From CAG-791 sp045113775 (GTDB taxonomy: Bacteria; Bacillota; Clostridia; Lachnospirales; Lachnospiraceae), in assembly GCA_045113775.1 (NCBI GenBank), contig JBGUJH010000018.1, positions 6,488-70,487 on the forward strand: 64,000 nt of DNA, read 5' to 3'. A model generated the notes under the pieces. That model saw only the letters and a program-made list of their open reading frames with translations, did not search any database and was not told the DNA's origin. Below are positions 8,912 to 18,092 of the stretch, in pieces. The position numbers and the translations under genes are program-made. Each line of letters starts with the position of its first letter. Position 1 is the first letter of the stretch.

Positions 8912-11284
8912 ATGAAGAAGCTGGAGATTCAGGATTGCAAAATAGAGCTGATCTATCTGACTAATGAGTCCATGCATTCGCATCAGGACATTGAAGTGGT
9001 GTACATGATCGACAGTGAAGCGGAATATCTGACTGAGAATCCGTTTACGCTGAAGAAAAGTGACATAGCCGTTATCAATTCGGGCGAGCAGCATATGATA
9101 CGGTGCAGGCGGGACGCGATCGCCTTTCGCTTATTGATTCCATACCGCTTAGCGGGAAAGCTTTCATCGGATGAGAACATTTACTTTCAGTGCAACTCAG
9201 TATTATACCCGTCTTATAATTACAGTAACCTGGAACGACTGCTGGAACGCCTTCTGCTTGATTATCTGAAGGTGAACACTGCAGATCTGAGCGGGATCAG
9301 CAGTATGCTGTTTCAGGTCATCCATGAACTGTTTGAGAATTTTAGAAGAGACAGGAATAAGATCGGGGCGTATTCCGGGAAAAAACAGGGGGACAAAATA
9401 GACAGGATCCTGAATTTTATTCACTTGCACTATTTTGAACCGCTGAGTTTGCCAGAAATGGCAGAGCGCTTTAATATGACAGAGACATATTTGTCCCGCT
9501 ATTTTAAAGAAAAGGTCGGACAAAACTATGTGAACTATCTCAATGATGTCAGACTGAAAAACGCTGTAACGGATTTGAGCCAAACTGATAAATCGATCAC
9601 TGAAATTGCTCTCGACCACGGATTCTCGACTCCTTCCGTATTTAACCGGTACTTCAAGAGCAAATACGGCAAAACGCCGTCCGAGTACAGAAAAGAAGTA
9701 TTAGGCAGCAGAAAGAGCCAGGAGATCGGGGAAGAAAGAATCAGAAAGATCCAACAGGGAATAAGTGAAAAGATCGAACTGGAAGCAAACAGCAGCATTA
9801 AAGCGAAGGTTGTGCAGGTAAGCGCGCGCCGGGGCGAGGTTAAGTGGAATAATAAGAATACCATTATTAATATCGGGGAGACTCCTGCGGTCTGTGACGC
9901 GGGAATTCAAAAGCATATTCTTCTTCTCAAAAATGAGCTGGGCGTATCTTATGCCCGCATATGGAATGTCTTTTCCGATCGTTTTATGATCACAAACGAT
10001 CTTGACGGAGACAGCTTCAATTTCTTCTATTTGGACACGGTTTTAGACTTTTTTGTGCAAAATGATATCGCTCTCTTCCTGGACCTGGGGCAGAGAAAAC
10101 GCGTCATCAAGGCTACGAGCAAGAATGAATTGCGGCTGGAGACGGAATGCAATCAGCCCGTCAACAGCAGGCAGTGGGAAAAACTGCTGAGCCATTTTAT
10201 GAGGCACCTTTTGCGCAGATATGGAGATACTGTTCTGGAAAAATGGATCTTTGAATTTCCGTGGAACCTGGAGCCGTATTACCGTGAAGACTATGATTAT
10301 GTGAGCGCGTATCGGATTGGCAGAAATACTGTGCGGAGTTTTTTGAAAAACGGGACTGTCGCAGGTTTAAGCCCGAATGTGACGGTCAATGAGAAAGAAT
10401 TCGCAGCAGTGATCAGGACCTTAAAAAAAGAGGATATTTTTCCGGATATAGTGACAATGCGTGTCTTTATGGATCTGGAACACAAGCTCGTGGAGGGAGC
10501 TGATTCCAAGACGGAAAACGGGTTTATATGCGCCAGGCAGTTCGTCGAAAAAATAATAAGAATGGTTACGGATGAAAACACAGATTGCAAATTCTGTATA
10601 TCGGAATGGGCGAATACCGTGTTAAACAGGACGGCGATCCAGGATAGCTGCGCCAGAGGAACAAATGCGATCAACTTTGTGTCTGGCATATCGAACCTGG
10701 TTGATATGATGGGAATCTGGCATGGGACTGATGCTATTGATGTTTTTTACGATACAAGAAAACTGATCTACGGCAGTGCCGGAATACTTACCAAAGACGG
10801 GATCAAAAAGCCGATCTTTTACGCGTTCCGGTTTTTAAGACAGCTGGGGGGAGAACTGCTGAAAACAGGGAATAACTACATAATGACCAAAGATCCCTCG
10901 GGAAGGATCATCTGTCTTTGCTATAACCAAAGGGCATACAGCTACTATTACTATTTCAAAGACGTAACGGAACAGAAAGATTTATTCAAGCTTTTTCAAA
11001 GCGAAGAAAAAGTGATCCTGGAAATGGAGATAACGAATCTGGAAAAAGACGGAGAGTATCTGATCAAAGAAGAAGTGGTCAACAGTACAAGCGGCAGTAT
11101 CCAGGATGAGTGGAAAACACTGGGAAACCAGGAGGAACTGGGAAAGTCTGAAATACAGTATTTAAGAAATGTATGTATTCCCAAGATATACATGAAGCAA
11201 TTCACTTGTGTGGAAGGAAAACTCAGTTTTCATATTGAGCTGGAACCTCACGAGATGAGGCTCATCCATATATCCCCGTACTAA
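8912..11284 (+). CDS. AraC-type regulator fused to a GH39-like domain (regulator 2)
   Basis: A 790-residue paralogue of the proteins at 6473 and 20068. The cupin-like region is about 1-90, the AraC HTH pair about 160-262 (LSRYFKEKVG, FNRYFKSKYG) and the GH39-like region about 315-790. The acid/base site reads WIFEFPWNLEP (445-455), which is not a clean Asn-Glu-Pro, while a nucleophile-like ISEWAN is kept at E565. It is the most divergent and visibly the most A/T-rich of the three, which hints at separate acquisition. It ends just before a terminator (11316-11363) and precedes the symporter-dfgAB pair 2 operon, which it may control (inference). Confidence 0.87.
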   Translation: MKKLEIQDCKIELIYLTNESMHSHQDIEVVYMIDSEAEYLTENPFTLKKSDIAVINSGEQHMIRCRRDAIAFRLLIPYRLAGKLSSDENIYFQCNSVLYPSYNYSNLERLLERLLLDYLKVNTADLSGISSMLFQVIHELFENFRRDRNKIGAYSGKKQGDKIDRILNFIHLHYFEPLSLPEMAERFNMTETYLSRYFKEKVGQNYVNYLNDVRLKNAVTDLSQTDKSITEIALDHGFSTPSVFNRYFKSKYGKTPSEYRKEVLGSRKSQEIGEERIRKIQQGISEKIELEANSSIKAKVVQVSARRGEVKWNNKNTIINIGETPAVCDAGIQKHILLLKNELGVSYARIWNVFSDRFMITNDLDGDSFNFFYLDTVLDFFVQNDIALFLDLGQRKRVIKATSKNELRLETECNQPVNSRQWEKLLSHFMRHLLRRYGDTVLEKWIFEFPWNLEPYYREDYDYVSAYRIGRNTVRSFLKNGTVAGLSPNVTVNEKEFAAVIRTLKKEDIFPDIVTMRVFMDLEHKLVEGADSKTENGFICARQFVEKIIRMVTDENTDCKFCISEWANTVLNRTAIQDSCARGTNAINFVSGISNLVDMMGIWHGTDAIDVFYDTRKLIYGSAGILTKDGIKKPIFYAFRFLRQLGGELLKTGNNYIMTKDPSGRIICLCYNQRAYSYYYYFKDVTEQKDLFKLFQSEEKVILEMEITNLEKDGEYLIKEEVVNSTSGSIQDEWKTLGNQEELGKSEIQYLRNVCIPKIYMKQFTCVEGKLSFHIELEPHEMRLIHISPY

Positions 11285-11315
11285 TGGAAAATGACTGACG
11301 AGGTGATACGGAATA

Positions 11316-11363
11316 AACCGTGTACAAAAAATGATTGCCGTTTTTTGTACACGGTATTTCTTT
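11316..11363 (+). terminator. Rho-independent terminator
   Basis: A perfect 15-bp stem (ACCGTGTAC plus six A at 11317-11331, paired with 11341-11355) is followed by a T-rich tract. It ends the regulator 1-regulator 2 unit. The remaining 260 bases to the next gene hold no clear motif; a weak TATAGT-type -10 is possible near 11394. Confidence 0.85.
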
Positions 11364-11625
11364 TGCTGCGAAAAGGATAAAAAATACGCACAATATAGTA
11401 GGGACAATGGAAAGTAAGAACCCGTAAAAATGTATAGAATTATCACAGAAGCTGATCCACGGAGCTATTAGGATTCAGCAAGAAGCGCGCTCTTTTACTT
11501 TAAAGCTCCTGACAGGTTAAACAATTGAGAAATAAGCCATCCAATTTGCGAAGGTTCAAAGAAAAAACAGAAAGGAAGTATCGTTTTGGACTGGATCACA
11601 GCCATGACGAGAAAAAGGCGAGGAA

Positions 11626-12993
11626 ATGGAAAAACAGCTTTCAAGAAAGAGTATAGTCAGCTATGCTCTGGGAGACCTGGCCAGTCAGCTGGTATGGACA
11701 TATGTCGGTATGTATCTGACAGTATACTATCTGGATGTAGTTGGTCTTGCTCCTGCGGTTGCTTCACTGATCATGCTGGTAGCTAAAGTATGGGACGCAG
11801 TCAATGACCCCATGATGGGTGCCATCTGCGAGCGCACGCAGTCTAAATACGGACGTTTCAGACCTTACATTCTATATGGAGCTCCGTTGCTGGCAATCTT
11901 CAGCATCCTGACATTTACGGCACCTTTCGGAAACGGAGCCGCAGGTGCAATCTGGGCAACAGTTACTTATATCGGCGCCGGTATGCTGTACACTCTGACC
12001 AATATCCCTTACGGAGCATTGGCAGGCGTTATGACAACACATACTGAAGAACGCGTCAAGCTGAACTCTGCAAGAGGCGTCGGCATGCAGATCGGCATCA
12101 TGATCGTCAGCTTTGCCGGAGCTCTTCTGCTCTCAGCAATTTCAGGAAATCCGGAGCACATTACAGGAAAGAGCTATACAATTGTTGCTATCATCTTTGC
12201 TGCCATCGCTACACCGATGTTCTTCCTTGTTTTCAAGAATACAAAGGAAGTTACTTCTCCTAAGGTAAGCGGAGAGAAGGTTTCTCTTAAGGATTCACTG
12301 AGAGTTATCGCAACTAATAAATATCTCCTCATCATCGTTGGAGTAACCATTTTCCAGATGGTTCCTTACATGGCTCGTATTTCCATAATGGCATTCTATG
12401 TCGGACACTGCCTCGGTGACTTCAGATGGATGTCCATCCTGATGACGATTCCTTCGTTCGGCGCGCTGATCGGAAATATTGTCACACCGGCAGTTGTTAA
12501 GCACCTTGGCAAGCATGGTAACCGCAATGCTCTTATCCTTTCCATGTTCCTGAAAGGTATTACATTTATCTGGATGTTCTTCATTCCGTATGAGAATATC
12601 GGCATGCTCATCTTCGTTACCTGCCTGAACGCGATTACAGGATTTGGTTTTGCACCGCAGCTGTCTATGATTGCTGACGCAATTGACTTCCAGGAAGAGA
12701 AGACAGGCGTTCGTTCAGATGGTATTGCATTCGCGGTTTACGGTCTTGCAACAAAGCTCGGCGGAGCAATCGGAAGCTCAGTGGGCATCATGATCATCAC
12801 GGCCTTTGGCTATGTGGCAGGTCAGGCTGTTACAGCAAGCGCACAGACCGGAATCAATTTCACGGCAAACCTCTTCTGCGGACTTCTTCACCTCGTAGCA
12901 GCAGCTATTCCGCTTCTGTTCTGGAAGATGACTGACAAGGACGCGGATGATATCAGAGAACGCCTTAGAGTCAGAAATTCAAGTGCAGAATAA
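11626..12993 (+). CDS. GPH-family sugar/glycoside:cation symporter (copy 2)
   Basis: A 455-residue, roughly 12-helix transporter, the same length as and clearly homologous to copy 1 at 3511 (shared YALGDLASQ start region, WDAVNDPMMG motif and the DDIRERLR tail). It probably imports a glycoside with a cation. The ATG follows a GAGGAA site. The gene lies 24 bases before dfgA pair 2 and likely heads the operon 11626-14344, mirroring the 3511-6333 arrangement. This points to duplication of a whole symporter-alpha-beta cassette followed by divergence. Confidence 0.92.
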   Translation: MEKQLSRKSIVSYALGDLASQLVWTYVGMYLTVYYLDVVGLAPAVASLIMLVAKVWDAVNDPMMGAICERTQSKYGRFRPYILYGAPLLAIFSILTFTAPFGNGAAGAIWATVTYIGAGMLYTLTNIPYGALAGVMTTHTEERVKLNSARGVGMQIGIMIVSFAGALLLSAISGNPEHITGKSYTIVAIIFAAIATPMFFLVFKNTKEVTSPKVSGEKVSLKDSLRVIATNKYLLIIVGVTIFQMVPYMARISIMAFYVGHCLGDFRWMSILMTIPSFGALIGNIVTPAVVKHLGKHGNRNALILSMFLKGITFIWMFFIPYENIGMLIFVTCLNAITGFGFAPQLSMIADAIDFQEEKTGVRSDGIAFAVYGLATKLGGAIGSSVGIMIITAFGYVAGQAVTASAQTGINFTANLFCGLLHLVAAAIPLLFWKMTDKDADDIRERLRVRNSSAE

Positions 12994-13017
12994 TTAGATT
13001 TTGTAAGGAGATAACAA

Positions 13018-13890
13018 ATGTATAAGTATGACAGAAAAGGACCGAAGCGTGGAATTGCACTCTATAGTTATTCCGCGGAGTATGGTATGACAAAGGATTT
13101 GAAAGATTGCTTTGAAGACATGTACGATATGGGCGCACATGGCCTGGAAATACTTGCGAATACACATATTGAAAACTATCCCAATCCGACAGATGAGTGG
13201 GTCGAAGAATGGTTCAGATTGCTGGACAAGTACGAAATCGTACCGGTCGAATACGGAAACTGGATTGATTCTCACATGCTGGGATATCGTGATCTGACAA
13301 CGGAAGAGTCCTATGAGCTTCTCGCAAGAGATATGCGCCTTGCGCACAGATTGGGATTCACGGTCATGAGAACTAAGATGCCGGTAATCTCAAGCAAGCT
13401 GGATCCGGTAGAAAACTGGAGAGAGATCATCAAGATGGCACTGCCGCTGGCAGAAGAGCTGAATATCAAGATGTGTCCGGAGATCCACGCACCGACAAAT
13501 CTTGACAGTGAGATGGTTCGGAATTTTGTCGAATTTATTGAAGAAACCGGAACAAAGAATTTTGGCCTGAATATCGACTTCGGCGTATTCCAGAACAACT
13601 TTGATAAAGAACCGCCTGAACGCAGACACTTTATGGGAAGCAAACCTGAAGAGATCATCCCGCTGCTTCCGTATGTTTACTGCTGCCACGCAAAATTCAA
13701 TGATATGAGCGATGACTTTGAGGAAACCACCATTCCCTACAAGGAAGTGGTAGACATCATGAAAGAACATGGCTGGGACGGATATCTGCTGAGTGAGTAT
13801 GAAGGCCGTGATAAATATGACCTGGGATATGAAGTAGGCCAGACACTTAGAAAACATCATATCATGTTGAAACGCTACCTGGGAGATTAG
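13018..13890 (+). CDS. dfgA: C-glycoside deglycosidase alpha-subunit-like protein (pair 2), TIM-barrel
   Basis: A 290-residue xylose-isomerase-like TIM barrel. Candidate metal ligands are E155, D187, H224 and E260, with H157 in PEIH as candidate base; the spacing is identical to pair 3 at 31629, and the two are close paralogues starting with MYKYDRKGPKRG. The partner at 13901 is a CGDB-type beta subunit. The likely role is splitting a 3-oxo-glycoside into aglycone and sugar product in the cytoplasm. The ATG is preceded by AAGGAG. The substrate could be a C-glycoside or a 3-oxo-O-glycoside; sequence alone cannot decide. Confidence 0.82.
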   Translation: MYKYDRKGPKRGIALYSYSAEYGMTKDLKDCFEDMYDMGAHGLEILANTHIENYPNPTDEWVEEWFRLLDKYEIVPVEYGNWIDSHMLGYRDLTTEESYELLARDMRLAHRLGFTVMRTKMPVISSKLDPVENWREIIKMALPLAEELNIKMCPEIHAPTNLDSEMVRNFVEFIEETGTKNFGLNIDFGVFQNNFDKEPPERRHFMGSKPEEIIPLLPYVYCCHAKFNDMSDDFEETTIPYKEVVDIMKEHGWDGYLLSEYEGRDKYDLGYEVGQTLRKHHIMLKRYLGD

Positions 13891-13900
13891 GAGGAACATA

Positions 13901-14344
13901 ATGATAGAACGTGAAGTTATTCAGTCGGTCGGATTCAGAAATATCAAGGAAGACGGAAAAATAACCGGATTCCAGTTCAGGGTGAGAATCCCGTACTACC
14001 GTGGAATCTATCTCTGCCAGTTAAGACCGGGAAGTCTCTACGTGGATGGCAGAAAATTTGAAAAAGAAGAAATCATATGGAATGTGGGCGGAAAGGATTT
14101 TACCGCAGAAGAGATGGTAAGTGACAGAGAAGATCACTGGGCTGTTACAGAACCGGCAACCATTAAAGTAAAACTGGATGGCGGACTGGAGCAGGGATTT
14201 CATGATCTGGTTTTCGGATTCTGCTTCACTTCTTCCTACATGCCGCCGATCATGCAGGAGATGATGAACCCGGATGAGGAGCCTCCGTTCATCATGCCGG
14301 AATTCGGACATCATGTTCATACCAGAAGACTGCTGATCGTATAA
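13901..14344 (+). CDS. dfgB: C-glycoside deglycosidase beta-subunit-like protein (pair 2)
   Basis: A 147-residue CGDB-type beta subunit that begins 11 bases after the alpha gene. It shares the QSVGFRNIK start, the RIPYYRGIYL strand and the EFGHHVHTRRLLIV tail with the pair 3 protein at 32528. The His-rich C-terminal tail is absent from pair 1 and may contribute to the active site at the subunit interface (inference). It is the last gene of the operon and is followed by a terminator at 14355. Confidence 0.83.
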   Translation: MIEREVIQSVGFRNIKEDGKITGFQFRVRIPYYRGIYLCQLRPGSLYVDGRKFEKEEIIWNVGGKDFTAEEMVSDREDHWAVTEPATIKVKLDGGLEQGFHDLVFGFCFTSSYMPPIMQEMMNPDEEPPFIMPEFGHHVHTRRLLIV

Positions 14345-14354
14345 CAGTTGTTAC

Positions 14355-14402
14355 AAAGAGCAGTCATGCCGGAAATTGTTCTCTGGCATGACTGCTCTTT
14401 TA
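14355..14402 (+). terminator. Rho-independent terminator
   Basis: A perfect 16-bp stem (14355-14370 with 14385-14400) with a 14-base loop and a trailing T run, directly after dfgB pair 2. Confidence 0.88.
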
Positions 14403-14427
14403 CACGCCGTGCTTTTTCACTGCTGCG

Positions 14428-15318
14428 TTATTCTTTCCTTGCGGACCGGACTTTCTTGAGCGCCCGGTTGACCCTGGAAAAATCAATGGAACACTGTCCG
14501 TTCGATATATGGACCGGAATTACAGAGTCAAAATCATATTTCTCGGGATAGAAATTGTCATCGCGAAAATCATAAACCATGACCGTTTCGCGTTCCGGGT
14601 CCACAATCCAGTATTCCTTAACACCGGCATTCTGGTATTTGTATAGCTTGAGGAGCATATCCTTGGAGCGGGTGGAAGGTGAAAGGATCTCCAATACAAG
14701 ATCCGGTGCGCCTTCAAAGCGTTTCGCACCCAGATCATAAGGACCGCAGATCACGAGGAGATCCGGCTGCACCATAGTTTTGTTGTCCATATCCAGCCTT
14801 ACATCACAAGGCGACAGATAAACCTCGCATTCGCCTTCGTGGGCATCTGTACACTCCCGGAAAAGCATGAACAGCTCTCCCAGAATCTTCTGATGAATGA
14901 CAGCCGGCGCAGACATATCGTAGAACACGCCGTCGATTAGCTCGACACGGCGCTCGTCCGGAAGCGCATAGTAGTCGTCTAAGGTGTATTCTCCGTCTTT
15001 TTTCTTCTTTTCCGGTGTCTTTTTCGGTGCAAGATTGTAACCGGCAGCGGGTTCCTTTACTGTGCCGCACGTTTCGGGCAGATCCTCATAGGTATAGCTC
15101 CGGCTTCTGTCAGGGTTCATTCCTGCCATATTGCTTCTGCGGCGCTCTTCGGCGGACAGAACAGTTTCAATCGCCACCAAAGTGGACTTTCTCGGTGCTT
15201 TGGTAGCGCCGCTCATGATCTTCTGGACTGTACTTAACGGAATGCCGGCTGAGGCTGCGATCATCTCATTTGTGAGGCCGAGAGTTGTCTTCTTGTTCTT
15301 TAATTCTTCAATTGTCAT
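14428..15318 (-). CDS. Uma2-family PD-(D/E)XK nuclease-like protein with N-terminal HTH
   Basis: A 296-residue protein. Residues 1-60 form an XRE-like helix-turn-helix (AGIPLSTVQKIMSG), then comes a charged linker, and residues about 110-285 match the Uma2 (DUF820) restriction-endonuclease-like fold. Visible nuclease-type residues are the D in MVQPDLLV, the E in DLVLEILSP and the K in LKLYKYQNAGVKEYWIV. Uma2 proteins are common, often multicopy, and of uncertain function. The HTH fusion suggests DNA binding. It is a single minus-strand gene with no toxin partner nearby. Confidence 0.82.
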   Translation of the reverse strand: MTIEELKNKKTTLGLTNEMIAASAGIPLSTVQKIMSGATKAPRKSTLVAIETVLSAEERRRSNMAGMNPDRSRSYTYEDLPETCGTVKEPAAGYNLAPKKTPEKKKKDGEYTLDDYYALPDERRVELIDGVFYDMSAPAVIHQKILGELFMLFRECTDAHEGECEVYLSPCDVRLDMDNKTMVQPDLLVICGPYDLGAKRFEGAPDLVLEILSPSTRSKDMLLKLYKYQNAGVKEYWIVDPERETVMVYDFRDDNFYPEKYDFDSVIPVHISNGQCSIDFSRVNRALKKVRSARKE

Positions 15319-15430
15319 TGCCGACGCCTCCTGTTCTGTGGTTGTTATGGTAAAATTATAACCTTAAAATAGCAATAAATAAATATAAATATAGCCAAAT
15401 GCGCAATTTCAGAGCAATAAAAAAGCAATA

Positions 15431-15459
15431 AAAAATCCGGCTGTAACGGCCGGATTTTT
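15431..15459 (-). terminator. Rho-independent terminator
   Basis: A symmetric stem of 11 bp (15431-15441 with 15449-15459) with A/T flanks. On the minus strand it follows the stop of a gene reading in from the right only after further sequence, so it most likely insulates the Uma2 and EamA genes. Confidence 0.5.
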
Positions 15460-15468
15460 ATGTTGCTT

Positions 15469-16389
15469 TTACCCCTTCCGCGTCAGCAGATACCACTTCG
15501 CGAACGCTGTCCCGATAATGATGAAATAACCGACAAAGCTCCACACATCCGGCACCTCGCCGAACAAAATTGATCCGAAGATCGCTGCGTAGACAACCTG
15601 AGAATAATCAAACACAGAAATGTCCCGCGCGGGCGCGTTCTGGTAAGCGGCCGTGACTGCCAACTGTGCGCAGGCGGCGGAAGAGCCTGCCAGCACCAGG
15701 AAGAGCAGCTGCTGCAAAGTCATCGGACGATAGTTAAGCAGCAGGTTGGGCAGGAGAATGATGGTCGAAAACGCGGAGAAGAACATAACGATCACAGGTC
15801 CGCGCTCACCTGCCAGTCCCAGTTTGCGCACGTAAGTGTATGCTGTGCCCGCTGTGAAACCTCCCAGGATTGCGATCAATGCCGGGAAGGAGGCAATTCC
15901 TGCACCGGGTTTGGCAACAAAGGCCGCTCCGATGAAAGCCAGAAGAACACTGAGCCACTCAACCCGGTTCGGTTTTTCTTTCAGAATGAATATGGACATC
16001 AAAATGGCAAAAAACGGAGAGAGTTTATTAAGTATATTGGCATCCGCGATGTTCATGTGGTCCACAGCCCAGAAATTGCAGAGGATACCTGCAGTTCCGA
16101 TGCTGCTGCGCAGTAAGAGATCCGGCAGATTTTTCTTTTGGAAAGTAACCCCTCCCTTTGAACGGGCCAGCAGGACTGCGGCAAGAATGGCAGCGACAAT
16201 ATTTCTGAAAAATGCTTTCTGCATGGTAGGCACATCCCCTGAGAGACGCACGAAGACGGTCATCAGGGAGAAGAAAAAGGCAGAAGTCAGGATGAACATG
16301 ATCCCTTTGCGGCGATTGCCGGTCTGTGATGCTGTACTTGCTTTTGAATTTGCGGTGGCTGCGGGTTCGGATGAATTCTTTGCGGACAT
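15469..16389 (-). CDS. EamA/DMT-family transporter
   Basis: A 306-residue membrane protein with about ten helices and two EamA repeats, typical of drug/metabolite exporters of the DMT superfamily. The second half ends with the usual GEVPDVWSFVGYFIIIG segment. I chose the ATG at 16389 (MSAKNSS) because GAGG lies eight bases before it; a longer in-frame start at 16431 has no such site. Substrate unknown. It stands alone, with no functional link to the glycoside genes. Confidence 0.85.
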   Translation of the reverse strand: MSAKNSSEPAATANSKASTASQTGNRRKGIMFILTSAFFFSLMTVFVRLSGDVPTMQKAFFRNIVAAILAAVLLARSKGGVTFQKKNLPDLLLRSSIGTAGILCNFWAVDHMNIADANILNKLSPFFAILMSIFILKEKPNRVEWLSVLLAFIGAAFVAKPGAGIASFPALIAILGGFTAGTAYTYVRKLGLAGERGPVIVMFFSAFSTIILLPNLLLNYRPMTLQQLLFLVLAGSSAACAQLAVTAAYQNAPARDISVFDYSQVVYAAIFGSILFGEVPDVWSFVGYFIIIGTAFAKWYLLTRKG

Positions 16390-16510
16390 ATAAACCTCTT
16401 TTGTGACTATACTGATTATATTGTGCATCAACTATTATAGCGCGATCAGTCGGGGTGACAAGGAGGGCGTCGCATCTTGTTGATTATAAGCAGGAGATAT
16501 GCTGATTAAC

Positions 16511-16935
16511 CAGACAGGCCCCCGAGATGGAAGAACTTTCATTTTTGGGGGGCTGTTTCAGGCTAGTGATAGTTGAAGCTACCCCCCGAGATGGAAGATT
16601 TTTCGTTTTAGAGGGGCTGTTTCAGGCTTGTGATAGTCAGACAGCCCCCCGAGACGGAAGAATTTTCAATTTCGGGGGCCTTGCGGAGCTTGCCCGAGTT
16701 GAAGCTACCCCCCGAGATGGAAGGATTCTTGTTTTCGAGGGGCCGTGCAGAGTTTGTTCGAGTCGAAGCTACCCCACGAGGCGGAAGAATTTTCGTTTTA
16801 GTGGGGTTATTTCAGGCTTGTGATAGCCAGACAGCCCCCCGAGACGGAAGAATTTTCAATTTCGGGGGGCTGGCCGGAGCTTGTGCCAGTTGAAGCTACC
16901 CCACCAGATGGAAGATTTTTCGTTTTCGGGGGACT
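16511..16935. repeat. Seven-unit tandem array of 63/64-bp hairpin repeats
   Basis: The motif GAGATGG/GAGACGG recurs at 16524, 16588, 16651, 16714, 16778, 16841 and 16905, with steps of 64, 63, 63, 64, 63 and 64. Each unit contains a C-run and a G-run around a T-rich centre, so each can fold as a hairpin. Two spacer types (CAGACAG and GAAGCTACC) interleave. The array fills the gap between the EamA gene and the AraC gene at 17259. Repetitive reading frames across it are artefacts of the repeat. Confidence 0.9.
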
Positions 16936-16998
16936 GAGTACAGTGAAGATATCAGATAAAGGTGGTGCCGCATTGTATCATGGCAGAAATTATTGTTT

Positions 16999-17087
16999 TT
17001 TATCTCAGGGGAAGACCCCCACATCTAAAGTGGGGGATCAAAGTAACAATTTTTTCTCAGTGGGGTCCAATCCCCTTCTGAGATAAA
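16999..17087. repeat. Nested inverted-repeat element (three-way-junction shape)
   Basis: An outer 10-bp stem (16999-17008 with 17078-17087) encloses two inner hairpins (17016-17022 with 17030-17036, and 17062-17065 with 17072-17075). The C-run/CTAAAG/G-run inner hairpin resembles end structures of IS200/IS605-type elements, but no transposase or TnpB gene is present. It may be a solo end, a MITE or an RNA. The rest of the gap to 17258 holds only a small GGCTCG hairpin at 17149. Confidence 0.5.
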
Positions 17088-17148
17088 TGATGCACACGCG
17101 TGCGGAAAGGAAGATGTTGCCTTTCAGGCAACCCGCACGCGGCGCAGC

Positions 17149-17169
17149 GGCTCGCTCTGCGAGCCTTGA
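17149..17169. repeat. Dispersed small hairpin (GGCTCG ... CGAGCCTTGA)
   Basis: GGCTCGC/GCGAGCC stem followed by TTGA. Related copies occur at 38289-38313, 44556-44578 and 52521-52541, always between genes. Confidence 0.55.
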
Positions 17170-17258
17170 ATGCCTGCTTGACGGGGAGCAGACCAAAAAT
17201 CAACCATTGCGCTTATGCGGCCCCTTTGATACATGACACAACGTCGGCACTGCAAGTA

Positions 17259-18092
17259 TCACACCTGTGACGAATCCTTAACTCCCAGCCTGTATCCCTG
17301 CGGAGTATACCCCGTAGTTTCTCTGAACACGCGGCCGAAATAGCTTACACTGCTAAAGCCGCAGCTGCGGGAGATGTCTTTAATACCGGCATCCGGCGTT
17401 TCCATCAGAAGTACTTTGGCGTGGTGAATACGGATGCGGCGCAGGTAGTGCATGATGGTCTCGCCGGTGACACTCTTGAACGCGGAGCATAGATATTCCG
17501 GTGTCTTATGAAAGTGCGCAGACAGATCGTCCAGTGACAGGTCCTGTGCGAAGTTGTCTTCCAAGTAGAGGATGATCTCCTTGACGAGACCGGATCCTTC
17601 CGCGGCCTGGCTCATCGGGAGGCGGCGTACGCCGCCGGAAAGATCCAGGAGCAGGCTGTAAAGTTCTTTGGAGCACAGGATGGGCTGCGGTTTGGAGACA
17701 GATGCCAATTGCTCCAACGTGCTAAGTCGGGACAGGAAAAGACCGGGATCGGCGAGCGAGTAAATTCCCTGTCTGCTAAGCCTGAGGCAGTTCAGGATCC
17801 TGATGCAGGCGTCACCCTCAAATCCGACATAATGGACGGTCCAGTCGCCGCCAAGGCTCCGGTATCCGTGCCGCGTATGAGGCTCCAGGACGGCGATCTG
17901 TCCCGGGTGTAAAACGGCCCGCTCGCCGTCGAGAAAGAATTCACCGCTGCCTGATAAGCCGTAAAAGATCTGCCACAGAGGGAAGCCGTTCGGGCGCCGG
18001 ATCGGCTCCTGCAGGTGGCTGATTCCGACGCTGCGCAGCAGTAGAGGGATCCGCTCCCGCTGGCGTTTTGTCACACTTATCGAATAGCGCAT
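17259..18092 (-). CDS. AraC-family transcriptional regulator
   Basis: A 277-residue regulator with an N-terminal cupin sugar-binding domain (about 10-140, with VLHPGQIAVLEPHTRHG) and a C-terminal AraC HTH pair (about 170-272, ending FGRVFRETTGYTPQGYR). It is divergent from the GH35-like gene at 18245, with 152 bases between the starts, and so probably controls that gene. An AGGAT site precedes the ATG. Unlike the three large regulators it has no GH39-like domain. Confidence 0.9.
   Translation of the reverse strand: MRYSISVTKRQRERIPLLLRSVGISHLQEPIRRPNGFPLWQIFYGLSGSGEFFLDGERAVLHPGQIAVLEPHTRHGYRSLGGDWTVHYVGFEGDACIRILNCLRLSRQGIYSLADPGLFLSRLSTLEQLASVSKPQPILCSKELYSLLLDLSGGVRRLPMSQAAEGSGLVKEIILYLEDNFAQDLSLDDLSAHFHKTPEYLCSAFKSVTGETIMHYLRRIRIHHAKVLLMETPDAGIKDISRSCGFSSVSYFGRVFRETTGYTPQGYRLGVKDSSQV

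Noticed and set aside
11370..11399. GAAAAG-TAGTAG promoter of the regulon type before symporter copy 2
   Set aside because: GAAAAG and TAGTAG are 24-26 bases apart, but TTGCA is not at the required place and there is no inverted repeat; likely chance in A/T-rich sequence.
16527..16893. Coding sequences reading through the 63/64-base repeats
   Set aside because: Open frames come from the repeat itself, differ between units because of the 63/64 phase changes and have no ribosome binding sites.
16511..16935. CRISPR array
   Set aside because: Units are 63-64 bases, the parts between conserved cores are themselves repeated in two types, and no cas gene is present. A CRISPR needs unique spacers of similar length.
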